A stretch of 64,000 bases of DNA, taken from contig JAIEMB010000016.1 in assembly GCA_019752515.1 (NCBI GenBank), positions 37,424 to 101,423 of the forward strand. The letters are read 5' to 3'. A program made the position numbers and the translations under genes. Each line of letters starts with the position of its first letter. Within the stretch, counting starts at the first letter, position 1. Below the pieces are notes generated by a model. It was given only the letters and a program-made list of their open reading frames with translations. It did not search any database and was not told where the DNA came from. Of this stretch, positions 45,587 to 55,339 are shown in pieces. The DNA comes from Alphaproteobacteria bacterium (GTDB lineage Bacteria; Pseudomonadota; Alphaproteobacteria; UBA9655).

Positions 45587-47640
45587 TGACAAAATCGCGC
45601 CTTCGCTTTCAATCAGGTTATCCCAAGGGAATGCTTCGTGAGAGCTTGGGAGTGGCAATTAAGCGTCTTAATCCTTTTTATCTTGAAAAAAATCCGGTTA
45701 TGTTTGTTGTTTATATTGGAGCAATCTTAACAACCTTAATTTTTTTCTACGATATCGTTAATAACTCAGTATTTCATGAACCTCTTTGGTTTACAGCCTC
45801 TATTTCTTTTTGGTTATGGTTTACTCTTTTATTTGCAAATGGCGCTGAAGCAATTGCTGAAGGGAAGGGCAAAGCTCATGCATCAAGTTTAAAAGCTCTT
45901 GCCCAAGAGATTATGGCACGGAGAATTTTGGAAAATGGTAATGAAGAAACTGTCGGAGCGGCTGAGCTAAGACGGGGTGATATTATCAGAGTTTCGATGG
46001 GTGAATTTATTCCTTCTGATGGTGAAATCATTGAAGGAATCGCTGCTATTGACGAATCGCCAATTACAGGAGAATCTGCTCCCGTTATTCGTGAAAGCGA
46101 CAGTGATCGATCTTCCGTGACGGCGGGTACAAAGGTTATCTCAAACTCACTTCTTATACGTGTTATCTCAAATCCGGGGGAGAGCTTTTTAGACAGAATG
46201 ATTCATTTGGTCCAAGCTGCTAAACGTCAGAAGACACCCAATGAAATTGCTCTTCAAGTCCTTTTGGTAGGACTTACGCTTATTTTTTTAATCGTTTGTG
46301 CGACTTTAGTTCCTTTTGCCCTATATTCTCAGAGTAAAATTTCTCTTACGGTTATTGTATCCCTCCTTGTTTGCCTTATTCCAACAACGATAGGAGGACT
46401 CGTTTCTGCTATTGGAATTTCAGGGATTGAAAGAGCGCTTCGAAAAAATATTTTAGCTATGAGCGGGAAGGCTGTAGAAACAGCAGGCGATATTGATATT
46501 TTGCTTTTAGACAAAACGGGAACAATTACCCTTGGGAATCGAATGCCTGTCGAATTGATACCTTTTGAGGGGGTTGATATTAAGGATCTAGCAAGAGCTG
46601 TGCAAATTTCAAGTTTTGCTGATCGTACACCTGAAGGTAAATCAATTCTCGCATATATCCAAAAAAATTATGGAAACCTCATTCAAGAGAGGGTTATGGC
46701 TGACTGTAAATTTATTCCTTTTAGTGCAGACACCCGTATGAGTGGATGTGATGGTGATTCTGTTGTCATTCGAAAAGGAGCCTGTGATTCCATACGAACA
46801 TTTGTTGAAAAAAATAACGGAAAGGTACCCTCAAATTACTCTAAAATTATTGAAGAAATAGGGCTTAAAGGGGGCACACCCATAGCTATTGCAGAAAGTA
46901 ACACTATTCTTGGTATTGTTTATCTTAAAGATATCATTAAACCTGGCATAAAAGAACGCTTCCAGCGCCTACGAGCAATGGGAGTTAAAACAATCATGAT
47001 TACGGGGGATAACCCGTTTACCGCACGTACTATAGCTGAAGAAGTTGGGGTGGATACTTTTTTGGCAGAGGCAACCCCTGAGAAAAAAATGAATCTTATT
47101 AAGGAAGAACAAGCTAAAGGGTTTCTCGTTGCCATGACAGGTGATGGGACAAATGATGCACCAGCCTTAGCTCAAGCAGATTTGGGTATTGCGATGAACT
47201 CAGGTACCCAAGCCGCAAAAGAAGCTTCCAATATGGTTGATTTAGATAGTAACCCTACAAAAATACTTGAAGTCATTGAAATTGGAAAACAGCTTCTTAT
47301 AACAAGGGGTTGCCTTACAACTTTTTCTATTGCTAATGACGTGGCTAAATACTTTGCAATTATTCCTGCAATATTTATAGCGACAATACCTGAATTGAAT
47401 GTCTTAAATGTGACGCAACTTTCCTCGCCTCATAGTGCTGTTCTTTCAGCCATTATTTTTAATGCTCTGATTATCGTTGCACTTATTCCTCTTGCTTTAA
47501 GAGGCGTTAAATATCGTCCTGTTGGTGCTAAAAGTCTTTTAGCGCGTTCCCTCCTTCTTTATGGAGGGGGGGGACTGATCGCTCCATTTATAGGCATTAA
47601 ATTAATTGATATGTTTTTATATCAAGTGAGTTTGATATAA
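45586..47640 (+). CDS. kdpB: potassium-transporting ATPase subunit B (P-type ATPase)
   Basis: A 684-residue catalytic subunit. Motifs: SPITGESAPV (actuator TGES), LLLDKTGTITLGNR with the phosphorylated Asp at about residue 309, and GDGTNDAPALAQADLGIAMN. The membrane helices are in family order. ATG 45586 is chosen over the TTG three bases earlier. A G8 run near 47564 encodes YGGGGL in the last helix region. kdpC starts immediately after the stop. Confidence 0.98.
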   Translation: MTKSRLRFQSGYPKGMLRESLGVAIKRLNPFYLEKNPVMFVVYIGAILTTLIFFYDIVNNSVFHEPLWFTASISFWLWFTLLFANGAEAIAEGKGKAHASSLKALAQEIMARRILENGNEETVGAAELRRGDIIRVSMGEFIPSDGEIIEGIAAIDESPITGESAPVIRESDSDRSSVTAGTKVISNSLLIRVISNPGESFLDRMIHLVQAAKRQKTPNEIALQVLLVGLTLIFLIVCATLVPFALYSQSKISLTVIVSLLVCLIPTTIGGLVSAIGISGIERALRKNILAMSGKAVETAGDIDILLLDKTGTITLGNRMPVELIPFEGVDIKDLARAVQISSFADRTPEGKSILAYIQKNYGNLIQERVMADCKFIPFSADTRMSGCDGDSVVIRKGACDSIRTFVEKNNGKVPSNYSKIIEEIGLKGGTPIAIAESNTILGIVYLKDIIKPGIKERFQRLRAMGVKTIMITGDNPFTARTIAEEVGVDTFLAEATPEKKMNLIKEEQAKGFLVAMTGDGTNDAPALAQADLGIAMNSGTQAAKEASNMVDLDSNPTKILEVIEIGKQLLITRGCLTTFSIANDVAKYFAIIPAIFIATIPELNVLNVTQLSSPHSAVLSAIIFNALIIVALIPLALRGVKYRPVGAKSLLARSLLLYGGGGLIAPFIGIKLIDMFLYQVSLI

Positions 47641-48225
47641 ATGATGAAGAATATCCTCATAGCCTTCAAAGTTTGTATGTTTACAATTCTTTTAACCGGT
47701 ATTTTATACCCTTATTTAATCACAGGATTTTCTCACATTTTCTTTCATAAAAAAGCAAGAGGAAGTCTCGTTATTGACGATCAAAAGAAAATTATTGGTT
47801 CGGCGTTAATTGGCCAAGGCTTTAAAAACCCAGCTTATTTTTTTTCTCGTCCTTCTGCTGCAGGTAATGGATATGATGGAATGGCCTCAGGAGGTATGAA
47901 TGACGGTCCAACATCCCAAAAATGGGTGAATCGTATTCAAACCCATTTAGCCCATCTCAAAGCTCATAATTCTGAGCCAATCCCTATTGATCTTGTTACA
48001 TGTTCTGCAAGTGGACTTGATCCTCACATCACGCCTCAGGCTGCGTATTGGCAAGCTCCTACTGTCGCCTTCCATCGTGATGTTTCAATAAAGAGAGTCG
48101 TTTCCATTATTGATGAACACATTGAGCCCCCTCAATTGTTTATCTTAGGAAGTGCACGCATAAATGTTCTTCATTTAAACCTTTCCCTAGATCAATATCT
48201 TGGTCCTCCCGTGAGTATCCCATGA
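47641..48225 (+). CDS. kdpC: potassium-transporting ATPase subunit C
   Basis: A 194-residue subunit with one N-terminal helix and a periplasmic domain: GSALIGQGFKNPAYFFSRPSAAGNGYDG, DLVTCSASGLDPHITPQAA and NVLHLNLSLD are all typical KdpC. It begins directly after the kdpB stop and overlaps the next gene by four bases (ATGA). Confidence 0.97.
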   Translation: MMKNILIAFKVCMFTILLTGILYPYLITGFSHIFFHKKARGSLVIDDQKKIIGSALIGQGFKNPAYFFSRPSAAGNGYDGMASGGMNDGPTSQKWVNRIQTHLAHLKAHNSEPIPIDLVTCSASGLDPHITPQAAYWQAPTVAFHRDVSIKRVVSIIDEHIEPPQLFILGSARINVLHLNLSLDQYLGPPVSIP

Positions 48226-49367
48226 AGATATCCTCCCTTGATCAAGAAGACTTTTTTGAGCTGCTTCAGAAGGCTAACCGAGGGCGATTAAAAATTTATA
48301 CAGGTCCGGTTGCTGGTGTTGGAAAAACATACCGTATGCTTGAAGAAGCGCATTCTCTAAAACTCAGGGGGGCTGATGTTGTTCTCGCCTATATAGAAAC
48401 ACATGGACGTAAAAAATTAAATGACCTCGTAGTAGGACTGGAAGTCGTTCCGCGTAAAAAGTATGAATATAAGGGTGTTATCCTGGAAGAAATGAACTTA
48501 GATGCGGTTCTAAGACGTAAACCTCAAATTGCAATTGTGGATGAAGTTGCTCATACAAATGTTCCTTTATGTCGTAATGCAAAACGTTATCAAGATATTA
48601 TTGAGCTTTTAACAGCTGGGATTAACGTTATCTGCGCGTTTAATATTCAGCATTTGGAAAGTTTAAGTGACCTCATAAAAAAATTCACAAATGTAACCAT
48701 CTACGAGACTATTCCGGATAGTTTTCTTAAATGGGCTGACCAAGTCATTAATGTTGACCTGGGGGTAGAAGATATCTTGGAAAGATTACAATCTGGACAA
48801 ATTTATAGTGGAGAAAAAATATCCCTTGCCTTACAGAATTTTTTTAAAGAGGAAAACCTTTCAAAATTAAGGGAAATAGCCCTGAGGGAAGTTGCAGAAG
48901 CTGTTGAACAAGCGGCAAATATAGCTTCTTCTAAATCTTTAAAACTAAAAGAAGAACTCTATATAAGCTCCCAAATGATGCTTTGTTTAGTACCTCAAAA
49001 GTGGAGTCAAAGAACCCTCTTTAAAAAAGCTTCAAGATTAGCAGGAAGACTTAATAAAGAATGGTTTCTCGTCTATGCAGAAACACCCGAAGATGAACCA
49101 GAGAAAATTGATTTAGAAAAGCAAAGATATTTATTTTCGGATATTCAATTTGCTAAGGATTTAGGAGCTCGTATCGTTCATTTCAAAACGAGGGATCGAG
49201 TTAAAGCTTGGCTTGACTTTGCGGAAAAAGAGAAAATCTCACACATTATTATTGGGCGCATTGAGGAAAAATGGTGGCAAGAAGCCCTAGGTTTAGATCC
49301 ATTATACTCTCTCCTCAGAAAATCTAAGAACTATGACGTTTATATCATGAGTTATCATAAAAGTTGA
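48222..49367 (+). CDS. stand-alone KdpD sensor domain (KdpD N-terminal + Usp) without kinase
   Basis: A 381-residue protein covering only the cytoplasmic N-terminal part of KdpD. Residues 1-215 form the KdpD domain, with GPVAGVGKT (28-36), IVDEVAHTNVPLCRNAKRYQDI and GINVICAFNIQHLESL. Residues about 240-381 form a universal-stress-protein-like domain. The four-helix transmembrane unit, HisKA and HATPase domains of full KdpD (about 890 aa) are absent. Instead a separate membrane histidine kinase follows 17 bases downstream. Short KdpD-like sensors are known in other bacteria (for example cyanobacteria). It probably senses K+ or c-di-AMP-type signals and passes them to the neighbouring kinase; that partnership is inferred. 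Confidence 0.9.
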   Translation: MKISSLDQEDFFELLQKANRGRLKIYTGPVAGVGKTYRMLEEAHSLKLRGADVVLAYIETHGRKKLNDLVVGLEVVPRKKYEYKGVILEEMNLDAVLRRKPQIAIVDEVAHTNVPLCRNAKRYQDIIELLTAGINVICAFNIQHLESLSDLIKKFTNVTIYETIPDSFLKWADQVINVDLGVEDILERLQSGQIYSGEKISLALQNFFKEENLSKLREIALREVAEAVEQAANIASSKSLKLKEELYISSQMMLCLVPQKWSQRTLFKKASRLAGRLNKEWFLVYAETPEDEPEKIDLEKQRYLFSDIQFAKDLGARIVHFKTRDRVKAWLDFAEKEKISHIIIGRIEEKWWQEALGLDPLYSLLRKSKNYDVYIMSYHKS

Positions 49368-49384
49368 GAAGGAGAGGCTCTTTT

Positions 49385-51232
49385 ATGAGAATTAGATCCC
49401 AAATTATTCTAGCTCAACTCCCGACAGCCATAATAATTTCTTTAGTTACTTTCTTTTTTATTTTTATATTGGTGCAACTTGAAAAAAAATCCGAAGCTAT
49501 ATTAGTTGATAATTTCAAAAGTGTTCTTGCAATGCAAAGTCTCAATGAATCTCTCGAAGAACTTAATGGTTTAAAGGTAAAAAATGAGTCTTCAATAGAA
49601 GGAAAAAAATTAAAAATTAAAAACATAGAAAATAAAATTGAACAGCAATTGTTTATTCAAGACGCTAATACTAAAGAACTTGGAGAAAAAGAGCTAACGC
49701 AAGCCCTTCATGAGAAATGGAAAACTTATAAAGAACACAATTTAACAACTGATCACATATTATCCCCGGTTGATATTGATAATATTAATAAATTATATAA
49801 AGAAGTTAAAAAATTATCCTTTGAAATTATTATGTTAAATCAAGATGCGCTCGTTCAAAAGAAAGGTGATTTCTCAAAATTCATTTCTAACTTTCTTTTT
49901 TTTATTACCTTTGGATCTATAATGAGTCTTATTTTCGGTTTTTTTACATCATGGTTCTTTACGGGCCTCTTTCTGAGCCCATTAGATAAGATGGCTGACA
50001 TCATGAGTCGAGTTGGGAGAGATGGAGATACAACCTATCTACACATCAAAGGTTCAGATGAAATCGAAAAGTTATCTGATGAGTTTAATATGATGACAAG
50101 CCGCTTAGAAGAATATCATCGTACCTCTCTAGGGCAAGTCATGAAAGAATATCAGATTTTGAAAACGACTTTGGATGTTTTTCCCGATCCTGTTTTTCTC
50201 TTAGATCCTAAGGATGAAGTGGCTTTTATGAATTATCCTGCTCAAACCCTCTTAGGGTTTTCAGGTAATTACAAAAAGATAAATCCTCTTATACATATGG
50301 AGGGGATACTCAAAGAAGCATTAATAACAATAATACACCAAGTTATGATGACCAAATCTCCCTATGTCCCAGAAAATATTGAAGAAGCCATTCCCTTTTC
50401 GAAAGAGAATAAAAAAATATTTTTTCTACCATGGGCTTATCCAGTAAAAAAAACGATGCCAAATGGTTCTCAAGAATTACATGGTGTTGTTCTTATTCTT
50501 CAAGATTTGATGCGTCAGCCACAGGTTGAAATAGGGAAAGTAGACGTCTATGAGACTCTTATTCATGAATTTCAATCTCCACTCAATGAAATTCAAATGG
50601 CTATCTATACATGCGTTCAAGAGAACGCGGGACCTCTAACGGAAAAACAGCAAGAAATTCTTTATGGAGCTCATGAAAAATGCGATTATCTTGAGAAACT
50701 ATGTTTGGATCTTCTCAATTTCTCACAAGTGAACCAAAAAAGCCAAAGCCTGGAAAAAGAAGAAATTGATTTGAGTCAGCTGGTTGGGAAGATGATTGCC
50801 TCTCTTCAGCTAGAGTCTTATCAAAAAGGAATTTTTATAGAGGTTGAAGAGCCTCCCTATTTAAGCAAGGTACACGCAAACATCAAACAAATAGATATCT
50901 TGTTAAATAATATATTTCATAATGCATTACAGCATGCAGAGCCTGGCAGTAATGTAAAAATAAAAATTACCGAAAAAAAGAACGCCATAGAAATATCAGT
51001 TAACAATAAAGGAACTCTCATTCCTCTAGAACATCGTAAAAACATCTTTAAAAAATACTTTAAAGTTCCTGGACAGGCTCAAGAGGGTGCAGGGTTAGGA
51101 CTCTACATAGCCAAGCAAATTATTCAATCCTTAGGTGGGAAAATAGGTTTCAAAAGCTCAGAAAAAGAAGGAACAACATTTTGGTTTGAAATACCTTTTG
51201 ATGAACAAAACGTACAGAAGAGAGAATTCTGA
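49385..51232 (+). CDS. membrane sensor histidine kinase (HAMP-PAS-HisKA-HATPase)
   Basis: A 615-residue kinase. Transmembrane helices at about residues 7-27 and 165-190 flank a coiled-coil periplasmic region. After them come HAMP (about 190-245), PAS (about 255-375), HisKA with the phosphorylated His at about 394 (IHEFQSPLNEIQ), and HATPase with the N-box NIFHNALQHAEPG and G-box GAGLGLYIAKQII. An AAGGAGAGG ribosome binding site precedes ATG 49385. It follows kdpFABC and the KdpD sensor fragment, so it probably supplies the kinase activity missing from the latter. No response regulator gene is next to it. Confidence 0.9.
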   Translation: MRIRSQIILAQLPTAIIISLVTFFFIFILVQLEKKSEAILVDNFKSVLAMQSLNESLEELNGLKVKNESSIEGKKLKIKNIENKIEQQLFIQDANTKELGEKELTQALHEKWKTYKEHNLTTDHILSPVDIDNINKLYKEVKKLSFEIIMLNQDALVQKKGDFSKFISNFLFFITFGSIMSLIFGFFTSWFFTGLFLSPLDKMADIMSRVGRDGDTTYLHIKGSDEIEKLSDEFNMMTSRLEEYHRTSLGQVMKEYQILKTTLDVFPDPVFLLDPKDEVAFMNYPAQTLLGFSGNYKKINPLIHMEGILKEALITIIHQVMMTKSPYVPENIEEAIPFSKENKKIFFLPWAYPVKKTMPNGSQELHGVVLILQDLMRQPQVEIGKVDVYETLIHEFQSPLNEIQMAIYTCVQENAGPLTEKQQEILYGAHEKCDYLEKLCLDLLNFSQVNQKSQSLEKEEIDLSQLVGKMIASLQLESYQKGIFIEVEEPPYLSKVHANIKQIDILLNNIFHNALQHAEPGSNVKIKITEKKNAIEISVNNKGTLIPLEHRKNIFKKYFKVPGQAQEGAGLGLYIAKQIIQSLGGKIGFKSSEKEGTTFWFEIPFDEQNVQKREF

Positions 51233-51323
51233 CTTTGTTAACTATTTGGTAACCATTTTAATCCTATTTTTAGAGTGAAGCCATCTATGGATGAGATAAG
51301 CTAATAAAAAGAAGGAGAAAAAA

Positions 51324-51671
51324 ATGATATATAAGGAATGTATAGACAAGTGCTTTGATTGTGTTAAAGCCTGTGATCGCTGCTCTGAGGAGGGAGGAAA
51401 AAACTCAAAAGAGTGTAGGGAAAGCCATGATATGCTTACGGTTTGTGCTGAAGTTTGTGCCCTCGTTGGACGACTTACTGCGAAAGGGATTTGTTGCGAA
51501 GAAATCTATGACCTTTGTGCGAAGATATGTGATGAATGTGTCAAAAAGTGCAATAAAATTGATCATGCATATGCAAAAGATTGCGCTGATGCCGCAAAAA
51601 AATGCGCTGATGCTTGTCGCAAATGCTCCAATGATTGTTGTAGTGAAAAAAAAGAAAGAAAAGTTTGCTAA
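51324..51671 (+). CDS. Cys-rich four-helix copper-storage-like protein (DUF326/Csp)
   Basis: A 115-residue protein with 21 cysteines, most in the CxxxC/CxxC spacing that lines the inside of the four-helix bundle of Csp copper-storage proteins: YKECIDKCFDCVKACDRC, CAEVCALV, CAKICDECVKKC, CADAAKKCADACRKC. There is no signal peptide, so it is of the cytosolic type. It would bind many Cu(I) ions through thiolates. A GAAGGAG ribosome binding site precedes the ATG. It is separate from the kdp operon (91 bases) and is followed by a long hairpin. Confidence 0.88.
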   Translation: MIYKECIDKCFDCVKACDRCSEEGGKNSKECRESHDMLTVCAEVCALVGRLTAKGICCEEIYDLCAKICDECVKKCNKIDHAYAKDCADAAKKCADACRKCSNDCCSEKKERKVC

Positions 51672-51692
51672 TAAAAATATAAAATTGTCTCG

Positions 51693-51727
51693 CTTGTAAA
51701 TTCGAATGATGAATTCGAATTTACAAG
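51693..51727 (+). terminator. 15-bp perfect hairpin after csp-like gene
   Basis: CTTGTAAATTCGAAT and its exact reverse complement around a 5-base loop. The stem is AT-rich and is followed by TTATAATAG rather than a T-run, so termination is plausible but not certain. It could also be an mRNA-stabilising structure. Confidence 0.5.
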
Positions 51728-51858
51728 TTATAATAGACAATAGAATTAAAAGTCGTGTGTTCATTTTTAAATGAGGAAACAAGAGTTTTGCTTTTTTCTG
51801 CTATTTAACGTATATGTTATGCTAATCACTACCCTCAAAACACACAGAGAGTTATTCA

Positions 51859-52434
51859 TTGCAAGATCTTACAGAAGTATATGGTTGGCTTGTTAATTTT
51901 GTTCAAGATTGGGGTTATGTTGCTGTCTTTTTAGGCTCGTTGATTGAAGGAGAATCGGTTATTTTTATAGCCGGTTTTTTTGCTCATGAAGGAATCCTTT
52001 CCCTTCCAAAAATTATACTTGTTTCATTCATTGGTACTCTTTTTGCAGATCAGGCCCTTTACCATGTGGGTCGACATTATGGTAATCACGTTATCGATAG
52101 GTTTCCCTCTTTGAAACCGCGAGCAGATAAGGCTTTTGCACTACTACGCCGTTACGACAATATTTTTATCCTTAGCTTTCGTTTTATTTGGGGGATTCGT
52201 ATTATTAGTCCTATTATTATCGGAAGTAGCGGCATTGGATTTAAACGCTTTTTGATTTTAAACTTTATAGCAGCTATCATCTGGTCTGTTGGAAGCTGTG
52301 TTGCAGCCTACTATTTCGCTCATCTCATTATGGATAAAATGTATCTTTTTCCTAAAATTATTTTAGCTATTCTTCTTATAGGTGGGGTAGTTATTTACTT
52401 TATCAGTAAATGGCGAAGACAGCGTGTCCCCTAA
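51859..52434 (+). CDS. DedA family membrane protein
   Basis: A 191-residue inner-membrane protein of the DedA/VTT family. Signatures: FLGSLIEGESVIFIAGFFAHEG, LFADQALYHVGRHYG and SFRFIWGIRIISPIIIGSSGIGFKRFL (the FxRxxxGxR motif with the re-entrant loop). DedA proteins support envelope integrity, and some flip undecaprenyl phosphate or phospholipids. The start is TTG 51859, with no nearby ATG; a GAGAG purine stretch lies 7-12 bases upstream. gpt follows after 22 bases. Confidence 0.9.
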   Translation: MQDLTEVYGWLVNFVQDWGYVAVFLGSLIEGESVIFIAGFFAHEGILSLPKIILVSFIGTLFADQALYHVGRHYGNHVIDRFPSLKPRADKAFALLRRYDNIFILSFRFIWGIRIISPIIIGSSGIGFKRFLILNFIAAIIWSVGSCVAAYYFAHLIMDKMYLFPKIILAILLIGGVVIYFISKWRRQRVP

Positions 52435-52456
52435 GGACTGAAAGGAGTTTTAATTT

Positions 52457-52897
52457 ATGTCGCATCGATATCCTGTTACATGGCAAGAATTTTATCTTAA
52501 TGCCCAGGCTCTGGCCTGGCGCCTCAATGAAAATACCACCTGGACGGGAATGATTGCCATTACACGAGGTGGTTTAGTGCCAGCTGCTGTTATGGCTCGA
52601 GAGCTGGGGATTCGAAAAATCGATACAATCAGTATTTTGAGTTATAGCGATGATGATAAACAAATTGAACCTCTTGTCATTAAAGGATGCCAAAGAGAGG
52701 AAGGGGGTAAGAATTGGTTAGTTGTAGACGATTTGGTTGATACAGGAGCCACCGCCAAAATTGTGCGAGATATGCTTCCCAACGCTCATATTACAGCCAT
52801 TTATGCAAAACCTTCTGGAAAAGACCATGTCGACACCTACATGACAGAAGTTAGTCAAGATACATGGATTGTTTTTCCTTGGGAGGAAGAAACCTAA
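52457..52897 (+). CDS. gpt: xanthine-guanine phosphoribosyltransferase
   Basis: A 146-residue purine-salvage enzyme (E. coli Gpt is 152 aa) converting guanine, xanthine or hypoxanthine to nucleotides. It has [35 protein letters not shown] and the PRPP-binding loop [23 protein letters not shown] ribosome binding site is present. It overlaps glmM tail-to-tail by 4 bases. With nupC it points to nucleotide scavenging. Confidence 0.93.
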   Translation: MSHRYPVTWQEFYLNAQALAWRLNENTTWTGMIAITRGGLVPAAVMARELGIRKIDTISILSYSDDDKQIEPLVIKGCQREEGGKNWLVVDDLVDTGATAKIVRDMLPNAHITAIYAKPSGKDHVDTYMTEVSQDTWIVFPWEEET

Positions 52898-54240
52898 GCT
52901 GCAACTTTTTCTGATAGCGAAGTAAGAGATATGGCAATTTGATTTACAATCTCTTCTGTCAGATTTAAGGTCTCTCCCTCTGCCATGATGCGAATCAAAG
53001 GTTCAGTACCTGATGGACGAACCACAAGTCTGCCATTCCTCCCAAGTTGAGCACGAGCCTTTTCAAAAATTTCCTCAACATCGGGGAGTTTGAGGAGAGA
53101 TGGAGAAAGTCTGACATTCTTCAATATTTGGGGAAAGGGGGTAAATAGTTTCAGGACTTGACTAGCTGGTGTTTTCTTTAAAGTCAAAACAGTGAGGACT
53201 TGAAGCGCTGTAAGGAGTCCATCCCCAGCAGTTGCATAATCGGAAAGAATGATATGACCGGATTGTTCTCCACCAATATTGTACCCTTCATCGCGCATTT
53301 TCTCAGCCACATAGCGATCCCCTACGGGTGTTCGAACAAGAGAAATGTGATGACTCTCAAGATAACGTTCGAGTCCTAGATTAGACATTAAGGTTGCTAC
53401 TAGACCACGACCCTTTAAAAGCCCTCTCTCACTCCAATCCGTTGCGATCAACGCCATGATTTGATCACCATCAATCAAGCGTCCAGTTTCATCGGCAAAA
53501 ACGACTCGATCCGCATCTCCATCAAAAGCAAGCCCAACATGGGCCCCAACCTCTTTTACCTTCTCACACATCAATTGAGGATAGGTTGCTCCACACTCCG
53601 CATTTATATTTTTTCCATTAGGTGTGGTTGAAAGGGGGATGACAGTCGCACCAAGCTCTTTCAAGACTAAAGGAGCAACTTTGTAGGCAGATCCATTGGC
53701 ACAGTCAACAACAACGCGTAAGTCTTCGAATTGAATATGGCGAGGAATACTTCCTTTCACAAATTCTACATATCGTCCTACTGCATCTTGTAAAAGACTC
53801 ATTTGTCCTAAATAGGGAGGCTGAACAAGAGGAAGAGATCCTTCGAGGCGAGCTTCAATCTCTCTTTCCACTTCATCAGAAAGCTTAAAACCATCAGGAT
53901 CGAAGAGTTTAATTCCATTATCTGCAAAAGGATTGTGAGAGGCTGAGATCATGACGCCTAAATCAGCACGTAAAGAGCGTGTTAGCATGGCTACAGCTGG
54001 AGTAGGTAGAGGTCCTACAAGAGCGACATCCATTCCGACAGAAACAAAACCGGCAGCGAGTGCGGCTTCCACCATATAGCATGAAAGGCGCGTATCTTTA
54101 CCAATCACGACCCGATGGCGATGATCTCCCCGCATAAAATGAAGACCAATAGCCTGTCCCAAACGTGTAAGGGTATGGGGCGTTAAAGGCTCAATATTGG
54201 CTTGTCCCCGAATTCCATCTGTCCCAAAAAACTTTCGCAT
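52894..54240 (-). CDS. glmM: phosphoglucosamine mutase
   Basis: A 448-residue alpha-D-phosphohexomutase that makes glucosamine-1-phosphate for peptidoglycan and [18 protein letters not shown] lies at the N-terminus, the phosphoserine loop is [18 protein letters not shown], the metal loop is AFDGDADRV, the sugar loop is GGEQSGHI and the phosphate loop is [15 protein letters not shown]. Complete and of normal length. It often lies downstream of ftsH and folP in bacteria, but not here. Confidence 0.97.
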   Translation of the reverse strand: MRKFFGTDGIRGQANIEPLTPHTLTRLGQAIGLHFMRGDHRHRVVIGKDTRLSCYMVEAALAAGFVSVGMDVALVGPLPTPAVAMLTRSLRADLGVMISASHNPFADNGIKLFDPDGFKLSDEVEREIEARLEGSLPLVQPPYLGQMSLLQDAVGRYVEFVKGSIPRHIQFEDLRVVVDCANGSAYKVAPLVLKELGATVIPLSTTPNGKNINAECGATYPQLMCEKVKEVGAHVGLAFDGDADRVVFADETGRLIDGDQIMALIATDWSERGLLKGRGLVATLMSNLGLERYLESHHISLVRTPVGDRYVAEKMRDEGYNIGGEQSGHIILSDYATAGDGLLTALQVLTVLTLKKTPASQVLKLFTPFPQILKNVRLSPSLLKLPDVEEIFEKARAQLGRNGRLVVRPSGTEPLIRIMAEGETLNLTEEIVNQIAISLTSLSEKVAA

Positions 54241-54502
54241 TGTATTTTAATATCCTACCTTATCTACGTATTGGTTTATTTTCCTCTGAAGAAGAAAGAA
54301 AATCCATTTAATACTTATCCTCATTTCTGCAGCAATAAGGCCAATAACATATTGTTACAATTTTTTATGGATAGGTACCCTCAACACTTTCTGGGGGGAT
54401 TACATGGAGAGGAGATATACAGATCAATATTCACATGAACTTGATCTTTTGTACAAAAGATACTATGAATCAATGGAATCAAATATATATGAGGTTAAGA
54501 TT

Positions 54503-55339
54503 ATGCTAAAGAAAATTGTTACTTGCACGGCTATAATTTCTATTTTTTGTTCAGATATTGCCTTCTGTATGTTGGATTCAGAGCGCGTGGCTCACTCAGC
54601 TTTTATAGCAAAACAAGGCGGGAAAATTATTCAAACAACGGGAACTTATGATGATCGTCATGCTCCTTATTCGACATTTAAAGTTCCGCTGGCGCTTATG
54701 GGGTATGAGTCTGGAATTTTAGAAACTGAGGATCACCCAAAATGGTCATTTAAGGAAGAATATGAGAACAATTTTCAAGGGTGGTACTCACACGAAAAAG
54801 GAGTAGCCTATGGATGGTGCCAAGAGCATACTCCACGAACATTTATGAAGTATTCAGTTCTTTGGTTTTCACATCAAATTACAGAGCGTCTTGGTCTAGA
54901 GCTTTTCAAACAGTACACTGCAAAATTAAACTATGGAAATAGGGATTTTTCTGGAACACCCGGTCAAAACGATGCTCTATTGAACAGTTGGCTAGGGACA
55001 TCACTTGAAATCTCACCTCATGAGCAAGTGCAATTCCTCGAAAAACTACTTGCTAACGAACTTGATTTTTCTAAAGACGCTCAAAAAATGACCAGAAAAA
55101 TAATGGATCGGGAAGAAGAGTGGGGGGGATGGAAGTTATATGGTAAAACTGGAGGGGGGAGTGCAAATAATGGATGGTTTATTGGGTGGATTGAAAAGAA
55201 CGGCCAACAAATTGTTTTTGCGCAATACCTTGACTTGGCGGATTCAAACCTTGATTTAGAAGGTATACCTATTCAAAAAACCGTTGGGCTCACTGCCAAG
55301 GAGATTATCAAGAAAAGGATGTTAGACTTACTAAGGTAA
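54503..55339 (+). CDS. class D (OXA-type) beta-lactamase
   Basis: A 278-residue periplasmic serine beta-lactamase-type protein. The signal peptide covers about residues 1-22. All class D motifs are in order: STFK with Ser57 and carbamylated Lys60, SVL at 118-120 (KYSVLWFSHQIT), and KTGGGSANNGWFIGW from Lys215. The spacing matches OXA enzymes. ATG 54503 is chosen because it gives the signal peptide and has a GAGG ribosome binding site; the frame is open further upstream. Activity against specific drugs cannot be read from the sequence. It overlaps the convergent ABC permease gene by 9 bases. Confidence 0.9.
   Translation: MLKKIVTCTAIISIFCSDIAFCMLDSERVAHSAFIAKQGGKIIQTTGTYDDRHAPYSTFKVPLALMGYESGILETEDHPKWSFKEEYENNFQGWYSHEKGVAYGWCQEHTPRTFMKYSVLWFSHQITERLGLELFKQYTAKLNYGNRDFSGTPGQNDALLNSWLGTSLEISPHEQVQFLEKLLANELDFSKDAQKMTRKIMDREEEWGGWKLYGKTGGGSANNGWFIGWIEKNGQQIVFAQYLDLADSNLDLEGIPIQKTVGLTAKEIIKKRMLDLLR

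Noticed and set aside
47563..47570. G8 run in kdpB and G6-G7 runs in the beta-lactamase gene as further contingency loci
   Set aside because: They encode conserved or expected Gly/Trp codons in housekeeping or periplasmic proteins and are shorter; only the G9 tract in the barrel gene combines length with a surface-exposed product.
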